A stretch of 64,000 bases of DNA from Spinacia oleracea. Taxonomy: Eukaryota > Streptophyta > Magnoliopsida > Caryophyllales > Amaranthaceae. A model generated the notes under the pieces. It did not search any database. It was not told the DNA's origin and was given only the letters and a program-made list of their open reading frames with translations. Positions 1-11,562 of the stretch are shown one piece after another (the stretch's first letter is position 1; every line of letters begins with the position of its first letter). The position numbers were made by a program, and so were the translations under genes. The stretch lies in the NCBI RefSeq assembly GCF_020520425.1, contig NC_079487.1:111324141-111388140 (forward strand), given 5' to 3'.

Positions 1-866
1 GACGACCCGTATTTGTGTTCTAAGGCTGTTTGATGGTGACTAGAAGAATCCCATGTGTGTTATTTTCTTTGTTTGTCATTTGTATTAAGTAAGTTATTTT
101 GTAATTTTTTAAAATTTTCCTCGAAGAATCCTGAGAGGGTTGTGGCTTGTATTGGACTGGGTTGTGAAAATGTAAATTCTAATTATCAACTATGTAATTG
201 TAATGGTCCCGTTCCGGGTATATTAAGTACTAGCCTTTTTTTTCTTGTATCTCATATTCTCATCTCACTGTTTGATGTCACTTGTTACATAATGGGCCAA
301 CAGCCATAGTCAAAAGGAAGTTATATTGCGTTCTACGCAGTAAGTTTCATATACTCCGTACCTGGCTTTTAATTTCACATGGCACAACCGCACAACTAGT
401 AGTCTAGTACTAGTACGAAATTATACACTCTGTTGTGTGTCCCCAAAAACAATCATTGAGTACCTATGAGGATTTCAATGTACATGTACAAGACTATAAG
501 TGAAATAGTATATTATGTTCTTTGGTATTTAAACGGCATGTTCATTTAAAAACAGGATGCAACAGTGAGCATTATTCATCCCGATACTTAAGCCACATCT
601 TGATGTTAATAGGTGAGGATATTTGGAAGATGGTTGAAGGTCTTGAATGGACATTTAACGACACGATTAGTGAAATTTTATCATAGTATTATTAACAGTG
701 CGGTTTGAGAGATGCGTCTTTGACGCATAACATTTACACAATACCATCAAATAACTCAGAATGCAATTCATAGGATTCTCTGAAACATGAGTGGCTCAGA
801 AAATTCGTACCAATCAGACTTACCTGATAAAGCCAGTACTCAGACTCAAATCATAAGCATTTTTTA
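1..866. other. No gene recognised
   Basis: AT-rich sequence with one 84-codon open frame (55-309) that matches no family I know. A possible minus-strand splice donor (cag followed by gtaagt) lies near 820-835, so an exon of an unknown gene or gene scrap could be present, but no recognisable protein is encoded beside it. Confidence 0.4.
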
Positions 867-1695
867 AGGGGCTTACTATTTATCGTCCCATATTACTCAA
901 AATCGTCCCATTTATTTACCCATATACCCTTCTTTATTTACCCCCGCCTTCAACATTTAAGCATATACCCGCCCCAAATTCAACTACCAGCGCCGACCAC
1001 CATCGCCGGCCACTACCATCACGTCGTAGGCGACAAATGCCCGGGTATTCACAAGAGTTTTTTTTGTCCGGATTTTTTTTTAGAAACTTATGCATTTTTA
1101 GCTTGTACCATGGTACAGACTTGTGAGTTTTAAGCTTCGACCATGGTATTAACTTATGCAGTTTAAGCTTGTACCATGGAAGGAGCTAAAAATTCATAAG
1201 CTTGTACCATGGTACTAGCTAAATATTCATAAGTCTATATTATTTAAGATTTTGATTTATTGTTGCATTTGATTTAATGTAATTGGAGAAAAAAAAATAG
1301 AGACTTATGAATTTTTAGCTCCTTCCATGGTACGGACTTATGAATTTTAAGCTCATTTCATGGTACAAGCTTAAATTGCATAAGTCAATACCATGGTCGA
1401 AGCTAAAAAATCATAAGTATGTACCATTGTACAAGCTTGAAATTCATAAGCCTGTACCATGATACAAGCTAAAAATGCATAAATTTCTAAAAAAGAATTC
1501 GGACAAAAAAAAACTCTTGTGAAGACGTGATGGTGGTGGCCGGAGGTAGTGGCCGACGATGGTGGCCGGAGGTGGTGGGGTGGTGTGAGAGAATTGGAAA
1601 GTAAGATTAAATAAGGAAAATAAGGGAAAATAAGGGAAAATAAGGGAAAATAGTGTGGCGATTTTGAGTAATATGGGGCGGCTTTTAGCGCTCCA
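867..1695. mobile_element. Long-TIR non-autonomous element with CCATGG repeats (copy A)
   Basis: The left end (GGGGCTTACTATTTATCGTC) and the inverted right end (near 1625-1695) match over roughly 80 bp. They enclose a GC-rich patch (about 970-1060 and 1505-1580) and a core (about 1080-1490) built from diverged units of about 30-45 bp carrying CCATGG, such as ACCATGGTACAAGCTTAAA, in both orientations. Imperfect T-rich 9-mers flank it, consistent with a degraded MULE-type duplication. It encodes no transposase. The same family recurs at 59315-61561. The open frames across it are not genes. Confidence 0.65.
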
Positions 1696-1719
1696 CTTTT
1701 TTTTTATGTGAATGAAGCC

Positions 1720-3365
1720 ACACCGCACTTATGCGCTCACATCATCGATACTGTGAATATAATGATGCGACTCATCCTTGTGTCTGAGACCCATAATATA
1801 ATAATATCGTACAATATTACAATCACAAGTATACCCTTAATGTCCTCTATTAAAACTCCTTCAATCTGTGCAGGGGGAACCACGTTTAGATTGGACTTAA
1901 AAACTCAAAACGCTGATCTGACAAACCTTTTGTAAAAATGTCAGCGATTTGTAACTCAGTATGTACATAACGTACAACTAAATCACCATGAGCAACACAC
2001 TCCCGAGCTAAATGATAATCTATCTTATGTTTGCTACGATCATGTTGAACCGGATTCACCGCAAGATAGGACGCAAAACATTATCACAAAAGAGCTTCAC
2101 GGATGCGCGGAGGATATTACCCAACTCAGTTAACCAGGAACATATCCAGATAGTATCATGTACTGTGTATGCAACAACACAGTACTCTGCTTCAGTGGAA
2201 GATTTGGAGACCGTGGGTTGCTTCTTCGAGCGACAGGAAATAAGGTTGCCACCAAGAAAAAATGCATAAACAGTGGTGGAACGACAACTACCAGGGCAAC
2301 CTTCCCAATTCGCATTTGAGTACGCAATCATGATTGACATGTCTGGGGCGGGGCTATAAATTGTAGTCTGAAGTACCCTGCAAGTACATGCATATACGCT
2401 TAACAACCAACAAGTAAGATGTGCAGGGTGCATGCATAAACTGAGAAACTAAATGCACAACATATGTAATATCAGTTCTTGTCATAGTCATGTTCTGTAA
2501 AGCCCCAACCATACTGCGATACTCAATAGGATTGGATAATAAATCACTGTCTGTAAGAGAAAGTGTGGTACGACTAGGAAGACGGGTGCGCACAGGTTTA
2601 GCAGTGTGCAGATGGAATTTCATAAGTAAATCATTAACATATTTTTTCTAACGCAAAAATAAACCTTTGGAAGTACGGATCGCCTGCATTCCTAGGAAGC
2701 AGTGTAGATCAGCTAGATCTTTCATAGCAAACTCGGCAGACAAAAGGGATATGAATTTGGCGATCAAAGGAGACGAGTTGCCATTGATGATGATATCACG
2801 ACATAAAGAAGAAGATAAATAATGAATTTGTCACGACGAAAAATGAACATAGAATTATCTAATTGACAACAAAAGAAGCCATGTTATAAACAAAAAAAAC
2901 TGCCGAAGCGAAGATACCAAGCTCTTGTTTCAAACCATAGATTGCTTTCCGAATACAACAAATGTGTTTAGGAAAGTCAGGATGAATGAAACCTGTAGGT
3001 AGTTTCATGTACACCTCCACAATTAAATCACCATGTAAAATCAAAATTTTAATATCTAACTGAAGATGACCCAATTGGAGGAAAGAGCTAAAGAAAAAAC
3101 CAACCGAATAGTAGTTGATTTAACTATAGGGCTAAAAGTCTCAGAATAATCTATACCTTATTGCTGGCCAAACCCAAAAGCAACCAGACGAGCCTTGGGC
3201 CTTATCACATGACCATCTTCGCCGGCTTTTATCTTATAAATCCATTTTGTATCAACCAAGTTCTTTGACGCATGAAGTGGTACTAAATCCCAAGTTTAGT
3301 TAACAAGCATTGCGTTAATCTCTTACAAATTCTGGTGCATATATAAGGGGTTCAACAAATTGTGC
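1720..3365 (-). mobile_element. Ty1/Copia retrotransposon fossil (RT and RNase H part)
   Basis: Minus-strand remains of a Copia polyprotein. In order on that strand come the start of the reverse transcriptase (about 3340-3130), its core with an LHGDL-like stretch (about 3075-2860), the RT-RNase H connection (about 2620-2360) and RNase H with a TEAEY motif (about 2330-1900). A polypurine-tract-like stretch and possibly the beginning of an LTR follow near 1880-1720. No gag, protease or integrase is visible, and no pair of LTRs could be matched. It is a decayed partial copy with several breaks (at least three), so it looks old. It lies between the CCATGG element and a Helitron 3' end. Confidence 0.85.
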
Positions 3366-3680
3366 TATAAGATTATGTGCATGTAGGATGTGTTTTAAGA
3401 AAGAGATTTGAAGTAATTTTGTGCTTATCAGTATCATAAAAGGTATATTCAGGTGTAGTTTATAAGGCATGCCGATATTAGGCTGTATTTCCAAGAAAAA
3501 ATATGTTCAGGAGTAGCTGTTGTGAATGTTAAACACAGATAATGTCACTATTGCAGAAACTTCTGCAGAAAATCGTCCGGTCAACAGAATTTTCTATTCA
3601 TCTTTAGTACTTGGCATTTGCTACTGAGATATAATTGCATATGAAGTGTTTTCGATTAATATTATTTACTTATATTGCAG

Positions 3681-3732
3681 GTGGAGCCAATTCGTAATCT
3701 GTTTGCTGCTCTTTTCCTTATATCAAGTTTCT
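3681..3732 (+). pseudogene. Exon scrap resembling a KEA-type K+/H+ antiporter
   Basis: After an AG acceptor (ttgcag, 3675-3680) an open stretch reads VEPIRNLFAALFLIS. From memory this resembles the conserved membrane segment of plant KEA4/5/6 antiporters, where a similar VEPIRN-FFAALFL stretch precedes SIGMLIH. The similarity then stops; the frame runs on into sequence with no family resemblance and no clear GT donor. No other KEA exon was found nearby. The scrap sits about 270 bp upstream of a Helitron-type 3' end (4000), so capture by a Helitron is a reasonable reading. The match is only about 15 residues, and I cannot exclude chance. Confidence 0.45.
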
Positions 3733-3954
3733 TATTACGGCTTAAATTGACTTATATGCAAATCTCTATTATCAACAGCACAAATTCTTTATTTTGGTAC
3801 TTAGATTTAGATTATTTGTCATGTAAAGGCATGATTATTGTTTTTCACTATTTAGAGGTATGATTGTAAAATATAACCTTATTTTTTTTTAAATATGAAC
3901 TTTGTGAACATTTTTTTTATCTAATATTTATATTTAGTAGTAGTAATACGATTT

Positions 3955-4000
3955 TAAGTTTTTATATAATCCCACACGCATCGCGTGCATATAAAACTAG
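3955..4000 (+). mobile_element. Helitron 3' terminus
   Basis: A short hairpin (CACGC atc GCGTG, about 3974-3986) is followed by ATATAAAACTAG and a host T at 4001, the standard Helitron 3' end (hairpin, then CTRR, inserted before T). The related segment at 25676 onward reads straight through this point without the insertion, which supports the boundary. The 5' TC end was not located and may lie outside the window. The Copia fossil, the CCATGG element and the KEA-like scrap could all lie inside it. Confidence 0.6.
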
Positions 4001-4123
4001 TACTAGAGTAATAGAATGTAATCATATGCTTGTACCAATGTGTTTTCCGCTAGTTTGCTTGTTCTTCTGTGAAATTATAATTGGCATAATTTTTTTTTAG
4101 AGAGAAGCCAATAATAATTCTTT

Positions 4124-6621
4124 TACAAACTTTTCTATAAGACGGTCTTACAGGAAAGACCGCCTTGATGGCCTCCAACATGCCACGTAATTGCTGACAT
4201 CAGCCCGTATATATTTTTTAATAAATATATATATACATTTTTCATTAGGAAAATTTGGTAATATTAATCCAACCTTTGGCAGATTTTCTTTTATTAACCC
4301 CACCTACGACATATTTTTTAATAATCCCACCTTTACTACCCAACGACTTTTATTGGGCTCAACAGGTAATAAACTTGTTGTAGGAGGTAATATATCCCTA
4401 CGTGGTAGTACTCTCTCTCGATATATTCAGTCATCATCATCAATTCATAACCATCTTGTTGACTTTTTCACTGGTTAACGATCATTTAAGCCCAATAAAA
4501 GTCGTTGGGTAGTAAAGGTGGGATTATTAAAAAATATGTCGTAGGTGGGATTAATAAAAGAAAATAGGCCAAAGGTTGGATTAATATTACCAAATTTTCC
4601 TTTTCATTATTTTTCATTTCATTTTCACATTTTCAACCTCAAAATCTGATTCTCTCTCCTCCCTCAGAATTCTGGATATGGCTCTCTCTCCTCCCTCAAA
4701 TTCTCTACCAAATCTTCGCCGTCGCCGCCGCAGTCGGTCTTCGTCGCCGCCGTGTCATCCTCGACGTTATCGTCGCAAGATTAGAAGAGAGGAATGGAGA
4801 TGGAGGAGCACCGTGGGGATGGGAGAAGCAGGGAGCTGAGGCGGCGATTTACCTCGCATCAGCAGCGGCCTGCAGCTGTGGTCTCGGCTTCGGCCTCGGC
4901 GTCATCGGCGGTGGCTGCAACGGAAAGAGAAGCGAGGAGTAGAGCGTCGAATGAATGAGAAGAAGGAGAAGTCGATAACGGTGGTAACGAAGGCCTTCTC
5001 TCGCCACCAAGGCCGTCTGCCTCAGCCACCGGATTCCGCCTTCAAAACAGGTTAGGTTTTCTACAATCTGTAGATTTTCATTTTATTTATATGAATTATT
5101 ATGTTCTTATGCTAGAGTTTTTGGATTTTGATTTTTGATGTAATTAGGTCTTGCGATTTTGTTTTTGATTCGATTAGGTTTTTGTTTCGTTTTGATTGAA
5201 TTGATTAGGTTTTTGTTGTCAATCCTTTGGGTTTTTGGTGTCGATAAGATTGGATTGTTTAGGTTTACTTTTTTTCAGCTTATGTGGATGTAATTGATTT
5301 GTTCTTGTTTCCGACAGGAGGAGGAGGCTTTGCGGTGGTGGCGGTCTGGATGATGGTTGTGATGTGTTGGTGCTGTGGTGTGATGCCGATTATTGTGATA
5401 GAATCGCGTCACACTGTGGATTCGTAGCTGGAAGCACTGGTGTTTTAGGTTTATATTTAGTTAAGAATAATTATGTTTTAGTTTTAGTTATAATTCTGAA
5501 ATAATGATCTTCTCGGTGGAATTGTTGGACAGATTTTCTATGTTTTAGTTATGAATTTTTAAGTTTTAGTCACGATTTTTTTGGTTTTAGTGAAGGTTTT
5601 TTGAGTTTTAGTTACGTATTTTTGAGTTTTCATTCAGGGCTCTAGTTATGATTTTTTGAGTTTTAGTTATGATTTTACCAGTTTAAGTTACGATTTTCTT
5701 GGTTTTAGTTAATATTTTTTGAGTTTTAGTTATGTATTTTTGAGTTTCAGATAACGAATTTCAGATTTTTAGTTAAGGTACAAATTTTTAAGCATTGAAA
5801 ATAATTAGTTGAGCAATTGAATCAATTAGTTAAAAATTAAACTAATAAGTTAAGCTTCAGAACCAATTAGTTAAGCAATGTAATAAATTAGTTAAGTAAT
5901 GTAACATATTAGTTAAACCATGCAACCAATTAGTGAAGCACTAGAATCAATTAGTTATGCACTGGATTTAATTAAGTTATCACTGGAACTATTTAGTTAA
6001 GTTTAAAATTCAATTAGTTAAGCAACGAAATCAATTAGTTATGCAACGAAACCAATTAGTTATGCAACGAAACCAATTAGTTAAGTACTGAACCAATTAG
6101 TTAAGCACTGAAACCAATTAGTTAAGCAATAAAATCAATTAGTTAAGCATTGCAACTAATTAGTTAAGATTTTATGAGTTTTAGTTAATAATAAGTATGT
6201 TTAAAATCAATAACTATTTGGCTCATAAGTGTAACTATTTGTCTTTATACCTTAACTATTTTGTTATTCAATTAAATATGATTTTTATTACTTTTAGTTA
6301 TGTTTTACACTAGTTTAGTTAGTACCAAAAAAAATTCGGAAAAAAAAATTCGAATCGAAAAAAAAATATTTAAGCCTGAAATCCAATTAGTTAAGCCTGA
6401 AATCCAATTAGTTAAGCTTAAAGTCCAATTAGTTAAGCTTGAAGTCCAATTAGTTAAGCCTGAAAAAAATATCAAAAAAAAAAATTTCGAAAAAAAAAAT
6501 TTCAAAAAAAAAGTTACATGCTGACGTCAGTATGACGTCAGCACACGCGCCAACATGGCTGCCAGCAAGAGTGCCAACAAGGCGGTCTTTCCTGTGAGGC
6601 GGTCTCACACAAAAGTTTCTC
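4124..6621. mobile_element. Non-autonomous MULE (2.5 kb), copy 1
   Basis: It is flanked by a perfect 9-bp duplication TAATTCTTT (4115-4123 and 6622-6630). Its ends are inverted: TACAAACTTTTCTATAAGAC on the left, and GAGAAACTTTTGTGTGAGAC read inward from the right, followed on both sides by a shared AGACCGCC block. An empty site exists at about 25795-25810. The interior has a CT-rich leader, a GC-rich gene-like patch (4680-5060), then two minisatellite fields. It encodes no transposase. A sister copy lies at 46204-48717. Confidence 0.93.
5480..6460 (+). repeat. Minisatellite fields inside MULE copy 1
   Basis: 5480-5780 holds about a dozen diverged units of the type TTTTTGAGTTTTAGTTAYGA. 5780-6170 and 6370-6460 hold about twenty units of 18-22 bp of the type ACCAATTAGTTAAGCAATGA. 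The second field gives spurious repetitive open frames on both strands (6300-6524). Confidence 0.9.
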
Positions 6622-7026
6622 TAATTCTTTAATTTAAGAAGGAGGGTGTAAACTTTGGCTCCATTATTCGTACAATTGCAGAAGCACCAAGGCTACCAAC
6701 TAGCAAGAGCAATTATATACGGCGTAACTCAATTTGTAATTTGCCTATTGTATTTGGATTTTTTTGGAATTTTGGAGCAAGTATACTGTACATACTATAT
6801 ATAAATAATATAATGGACAGACAACTTAGGTATCTACATTGAGAGGAAAATTTCTAAAACGTTTAGTACTTATAAAGTCTTTTATTAATGATTTTAGATT
6901 GTTGAAAGAACGTAGGACATTATTTTAACTTGTATTTTTTACAGAAATTATGAAGTAACACACATCTTTTGAAATGTAGAAACAATTTAATTATATTATA
7001 ATTATTGTTATTCTATTCATATTTGT

Positions 7027-7751
7027 TGAAGATTAAAAAAACAAAAAAAAAACCCAATAAAAATTAGAAATTGAATAGTGATAAGGTCCATTAAGAGGCC
7101 AATGGATAATTGTTGCGTTCGTCGTGCTTCCATTATGCGCGGTCATTGACGACATACTTCGGAGCCGGAATAGGCAAAAGATTCTCCGCAGCTTTCTTTG
7201 AAACACGAATAGATTTTCGCCGAGCCTCACCTACTTCAGTCCACTCTCCACAGCTTCCGCATTTCAGCTACCACACAAAATAGCAAACATCAAAACGACA
7301 TTGAAACAAAATTAAAAGAACCCTAAATCTAAGAAAGATGAGAGAGAAACCTCGAAAGACAGCGGGAAGTTATGAGCATTGCAACCACCCATAGGTTGAA
7401 TGGTGGATACATTCTCGTTGTATTCAGCACCTATCATAAGACTGTAGCTCACCACCATTTTTGGCTCCATTACTTTTTCTCTCACTAACGGGCTCTCACT
7501 CTATCTCACTAAAATTTACGCTTTCACTCTCTCTCCTCTTTCGGAAATAAAATGAAGATGATTACGCTTAAACTACAATTCTAGAAGGTGGTAAAATGTA
7601 CGTACACTGTTCCAGGATAACGTCAGCATGTTGAAGTCACGTACTCCCTCTGTTCCATAATGTTCCTCACTTTTCTATTATGCGCGGTCTCCAATGCACT
7701 ACTTTGACCGTTAATAATTTTAATTTCGTATTAGTAAAAATTATAAAAAAT
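7027..7751. repeat. 0.73-kb duplicated unit, copy 1
   Basis: This segment recurs in the same orientation at 9172-9896 with only a few differences, so the duplication is recent. It contains a CZIB/DUF866-like gene fragment on the minus strand, and its right end (from 7644) is a Stowaway-type terminus (CTCCCTCTGTTCC after TA). The copies are 2.15 kb apart. Confidence 0.92.
7133..7470 (-). pseudogene. CZIB/DUF866-like zinc-binding protein fragment, copy 1
   Basis: On the minus strand, exon 1 (7470-7351) encodes 40 residues with MVVSYSLMIGAEYNENV and IQPMGGCN and ends at a GT donor. Exon 2 (7267-7133) follows a tgtggtag acceptor and starts LKCGSCGEWTEV. The order (MLMI-AELEN, LQP-GGC, then KCGNCGE) resembles the N-terminus of the CXXC zinc-binding DUF866 (UPF0587/CZIB) family, recalled from the Arabidopsis and human proteins. 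The second CXXC pair and the C-terminal two thirds are missing; about 30 unrelated residues lead to a stop. The protein would be 84 residues against about 160 in the family. Keeping an intron argues for DNA-level capture, not retroposition. Confidence 0.6.
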
Positions 7752-9171
7752 ATTAGCAAATAAAATTTGAATATATGTGATAATGTAGGTTATGGATCGT
7801 TATTTCATTTAAATTTGTTGTAATTATTTTCGTTATTTCATTTAAATTTGTTGTAATTATTTCATTAAAATTTTAATATTAATTTTAGGTTGACGTGTTA
7901 TTATTTTTGTGATTTGATTATAAAATTGTACAATCATTTTTGGAAAGGTATTTCATATTTCAATTTTTACGGAAATTAAATTAGTAAAATACATAGAGTA
8001 TAAAAAAAACAAACATTTAATTATATGGTTTTGAATTGCAGTTGAATTATAATAACAATTCATAACTCAACTTAATTTTTTATTTATTATATGTCTAATA
8101 AAAATCAAATCTATTGGTATATGAAAAATTCAGTTACGAAATATAATTTGTTTTATTCAATTTTCTGTAAATGATTGTCAAATTGTTAAAAGTATTAAAA
8201 ATATTTACGAAGTATTAATCATCGTACGTTGTACGGGTCCTAAAGTTTGGACACTACAAAAACATTAATACTACAATATTTTTTAACATATGGGATGATA
8301 GTGATTTGATATAGATCGTTTTTTCACGATAACCATTGTAATTATTCCATTAAAATGTTATTAAATATTAGGTTTGTTCATCATTATATTTTTTTTGTGA
8401 CTAACATATTATAATAAATTTTTGGAAAAGTTTTTGTATATATATTAATTTTTATGGGAAATTAAAATAATGCAATATAATGAATCAATCATTTTAATGT
8501 ATATCATTTCACGAAATATATTTTTAATTATTTATTTAGGGATAGTCGTGCCAGTTTTTCAAGGGGCTAACTGTGTAAGTGCTTGAGCGATGACCAATTA
8601 CAATTTATTTTTTCTATTTGATCATGTGCACGGCTTTATTTTTCTTGTCTACTCTCTGTTCTTTATATTTCTCTCCTTTGTAGTTTCATTGGAAGTGTTT
8701 GGAAGGTTAAGGACTAGGCATTCTTTTGACAAATATTTGTATATATATATTTGCATCCCTGTCCAAGTCGACAAACCCTACTCCTTTAATGATCCGAAAA
8801 CTTGGTGATGCATAATTGATCGTGAATGAGCTTTTCGGGGTGAATGAGAATTTAAAAAGAATAAAATAATCGGTTATTCAGGTGGACGGTCATAAGGGAC
8901 CATTAAAAATTAAAAATAGATCCAAAAGGTTGGGTTATTAAGATATATGCCGTATGTGTGATTAATTTAAGAAAAATGACCAAATGTTGCATTATTAGAA
9001 TTAATTAACGGATAACTTTTAAACACTTTGACTGAACTTGAACGAGTATAACTTTTTTTTACCTCATTTATGATGATTATTTTTTTTGATAAAAGAATCT
9101 TACTCCGCCTTAATTAGTCGTTAAATAGAGACGGGGGTACAATTTATGTAAATGAAAATTTAATAATTAGG
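7752..9171. other. AT-rich spacer between the duplicated units
   Basis: Very AT-rich, with no recognisable protein or RNA. The first 250 bp may be the decayed remainder of the Stowaway-like element that begins at 7644. The open frame at 8590-8808 is low-complexity and hydrophobic and is not supported as a gene. Confidence 0.5.
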
Positions 9172-9896
9172 TTGAAGATTAAAAAAATGAAAAAAAAACC
9201 CAATAAAAATTAGAAATCGAATAGTGATAAGGTCCATTAAGAGGCCAATGGATAATTGTTGCGTTCGTCGTGCTTCCATTATGCGCGGTCATTGACGACA
9301 TACTTCGGAGCCGGAATAGGCAAAAGATTCTCCGCAGCTTTCTTTGAAACACGAATAGATTTTCGCCGAGCCTCACCTACTTCAGTCCACTCTCCACAGC
9401 TTCCGCATTTCAGCTACCACACAAAATAGCAAACATCAAAACGACATTGAAACAAAATTAAAAGAACCCTAAATCTAAGAAAGATGAGAGAAACCTCGAA
9501 AGACAGCGGGAAGTTATGAGCATTGCAACCACCCATAGGTTGAATGGTGGATACATTCTCGCTGTATTCAGCACCTATCATAAGACTGCAGCTCACCACC
9601 ATTTTTGGCTCCCTTACTTTTTCTCTTACTAACGGGTTCTCACTCTATCTCACTAAAATTTACGCTTTCACTCTCTCTCCTCTTTCGGAAATAAAATGAA
9701 GATGATTACGCTTAAACTACAATTCTAGAAGGTGGTAAAATGTACGTACACAGTTCCAGGATAGCGTCAGCATGTTGAAGTCACGTACTCCCTCTGTTCC
9801 ATAATGTTCCTCACTTTTCTATTATGCGCGGTCTCCAATGCACTACTTTGACCGTTAATAATTTTAATTTCGTATTAGTAAAAATTATAAAAAATT
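9172..9896. repeat. 0.73-kb duplicated unit, copy 2
   Basis: Near-identical to 7027-7751. Differences include a short indel near 9487 and the substitution that removes the upstream in-frame ATG of the captured gene fragment. It ends in the same Stowaway-type terminus (from about 9787). Confidence 0.92.
9279..9602 (-). pseudogene. CZIB/DUF866-like fragment, copy 2
   Basis: Same two-exon fragment as 7133-7470: exon 1 9602-9495, exon 2 9413-9279. The upstream methionine (MEPK in copy 1) is lost here, so the first usable ATG is the MVVS one. Tyr to Cys and Asn to Ser changes occur in exon 1. The first CXXC (CGSC) is kept and the rest of the domain is absent. Confidence 0.55.
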
Positions 9897-11550
9897 GATA
9901 TTTAGAAAATTTATACTGAAACGAATCCAATGATATCCAACAAGTTAACATTTATACTCTTAATCATACTATTAATAACGGTATCAAGTTGAGTTTGTAT
10001 TTTTGTATTTTAATAATCGAGTGACTCTCGAATTCGCGATAAAAATTCAAATTACATGTCAAATAAAGAATTTTTAGACTTCTATTAATTCACGATAAAA
10101 TTCAAATCACATAATTTATGTCGAAAATAGGATCTGACTAGCAACAATTTGATTGAATTCTGGAAATGCAGGTCTGGTTTTTTGATTGAATTCGGATTCG
10201 GAAATGCAAGTCCAGTTTTTGTCGGATCGGGTTTTTTTTATCGAGTAACAATCGATTTCCGAATATTGCTATCTGATCGGATAGCATCATAGCAGTTCAG
10301 TTTAGTTAAAAGTTATCGGATAAAAATCAGACCGACGTTCAGCTTGTTAGTTGATTTTGTTAGTTGAGGGATCACATTTTGACAGCCCAATATGGCAATA
10401 CTTGGAGCAGGTTAGTAGGTGTGTGAGTATACTAAAATACTTAATGTGTACAATAAAATATTCAAGAATTTGGAGCAGGTTAGTAGGTGTGTGAGTATAC
10501 TAAAATATTCAAGAATAGAGGAAGTATCCTATAAATAAAAGGATTATTCTTGCGTGGACCTGGTCCACAATAATATTAGTGTGGACCCAAAATTAATAGT
10601 TTTCTCTAGCACCCTTTTGACACTCATAGTGACCATTATTGTTCATATAGTAACTATAATAAACTAAACACCAAAATTCATAGACATAGTAACCATTTTT
10701 TGAAGCATAGTAACCCTATATTTTTAAAAGCGAATCGTGGCTTAAAATCACATTATTCAAGCACAAAACATGTATCAACGATACTAATTTACATTTTTAT
10801 CATAATAATCTTAATAATATGCCAAAATAAATTGGGAAAAAGTTGCTGACTTTATTTTAAGACATGGTTCACAATAAATTTAGTATGGACTAAGTCCATT
10901 TAAGAATTAGTGTAAATAAAATATACTAAGACAATGAAGAAGTTATTAAGGATCCCGGCCAAGGGGCATGGGCCTCTGTCAACTTTAAAAAAAAATAGTA
11001 TACCAAATAGGCCTAGTCTAATATGTTATTCATTTTTTTTTATAAATTAGTATACCAAATAGGCTCAGTGTAATTTGTTAATTATTTCCCACGTTCCTAA
11101 ATATTGACTCATTACAATTTTCATCTCACATAAAATTTATTTGGTCCAACCACTTTTATTTATTCTCAATTTCATAGTACAACCAATTCATCACAAACTT
11201 TTATTTATTCTCAATTTCATAGTACAACCAATTCATCACAAAAACATTTTTGGTGCATGCATGGGCAAACAATTACGAACGAAATATCACTACTACTATG
11301 TACGAAATAAATTATAAATACAAACCTATGATCTAAATGGGTATTTTATACTTTTCTTATCGTTTTGGTTGGAGACGTATTTGATACTTTTTTTTTAATT
11401 CTTGTTTCTATTCAATTGTTTCCTTTGAATATAAAATCTATGACCTAGGTTAATATGGAAATTTTGGTTACAGGAAATTTTTTGCTAATAAATATGCACT
11501 TTGTATATTTAGTAATAAAATCCTAGATATTTTATTTTAATTATTTAATT
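9897..11550. other. Intergenic, AT-rich, with short tandem repeats
   Basis: No gene seen. A 68-bp period repeats about 1.5 times at 10402-10515 (unit contains GGAGCAGGTTAGTAGGTGTG). A 45-bp unit is exactly duplicated at 11153-11242. A probable MITE lies at about 10550-10915. Confidence 0.6.
10550..10915. mobile_element. Probable MITE with TGGACC-type ends
   Basis: The left end has TGGACCTGGTCCACAATAAT. The right end, read inverted, has TGGACTTAGTCCATACTAAA followed by TTTATTGTGAACC. The interior carries repeats of CATAGTAACC. The arms are diverged and I could not fix a target duplication. Confidence 0.45.
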
Positions 11551-11562
11551 ATATTAAAAGAG

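Larger units (their letters stand above)
4001..7026 (+). repeat. Copy of the hAT-internal segment, split by a MULE
   Basis: 4001-4123 plus 6622-7026 reproduce, nearly base for base, the continuous segment at about 25676-26205 inside the hAT element 25287-26296. The MULE 4124-6621 interrupts this copy with a 9-bp duplication. The right edge abuts the duplicated unit that starts at 7027. No protein family was recognised in it. Confidence 0.85.

Noticed and set aside
5780-6170. Regular short repeats as a possible CRISPR array
   Set aside because: Units are contiguous and diverged with no unique spacers, in a plant nuclear context; they are a minisatellite.
6300-6524. Lys-rich frame with repeated PEIQLVK
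   Set aside because: Translated minisatellite within MULE copy 1; the sister copy shows the same artefact at 48414-48617.
7033-7230. 65-codon minus-strand frame duplicated at 9179-9376
   Set aside because: It is another frame of the CZIB-like exon 2; the duplication of the whole 0.73-kb unit explains its conservation.
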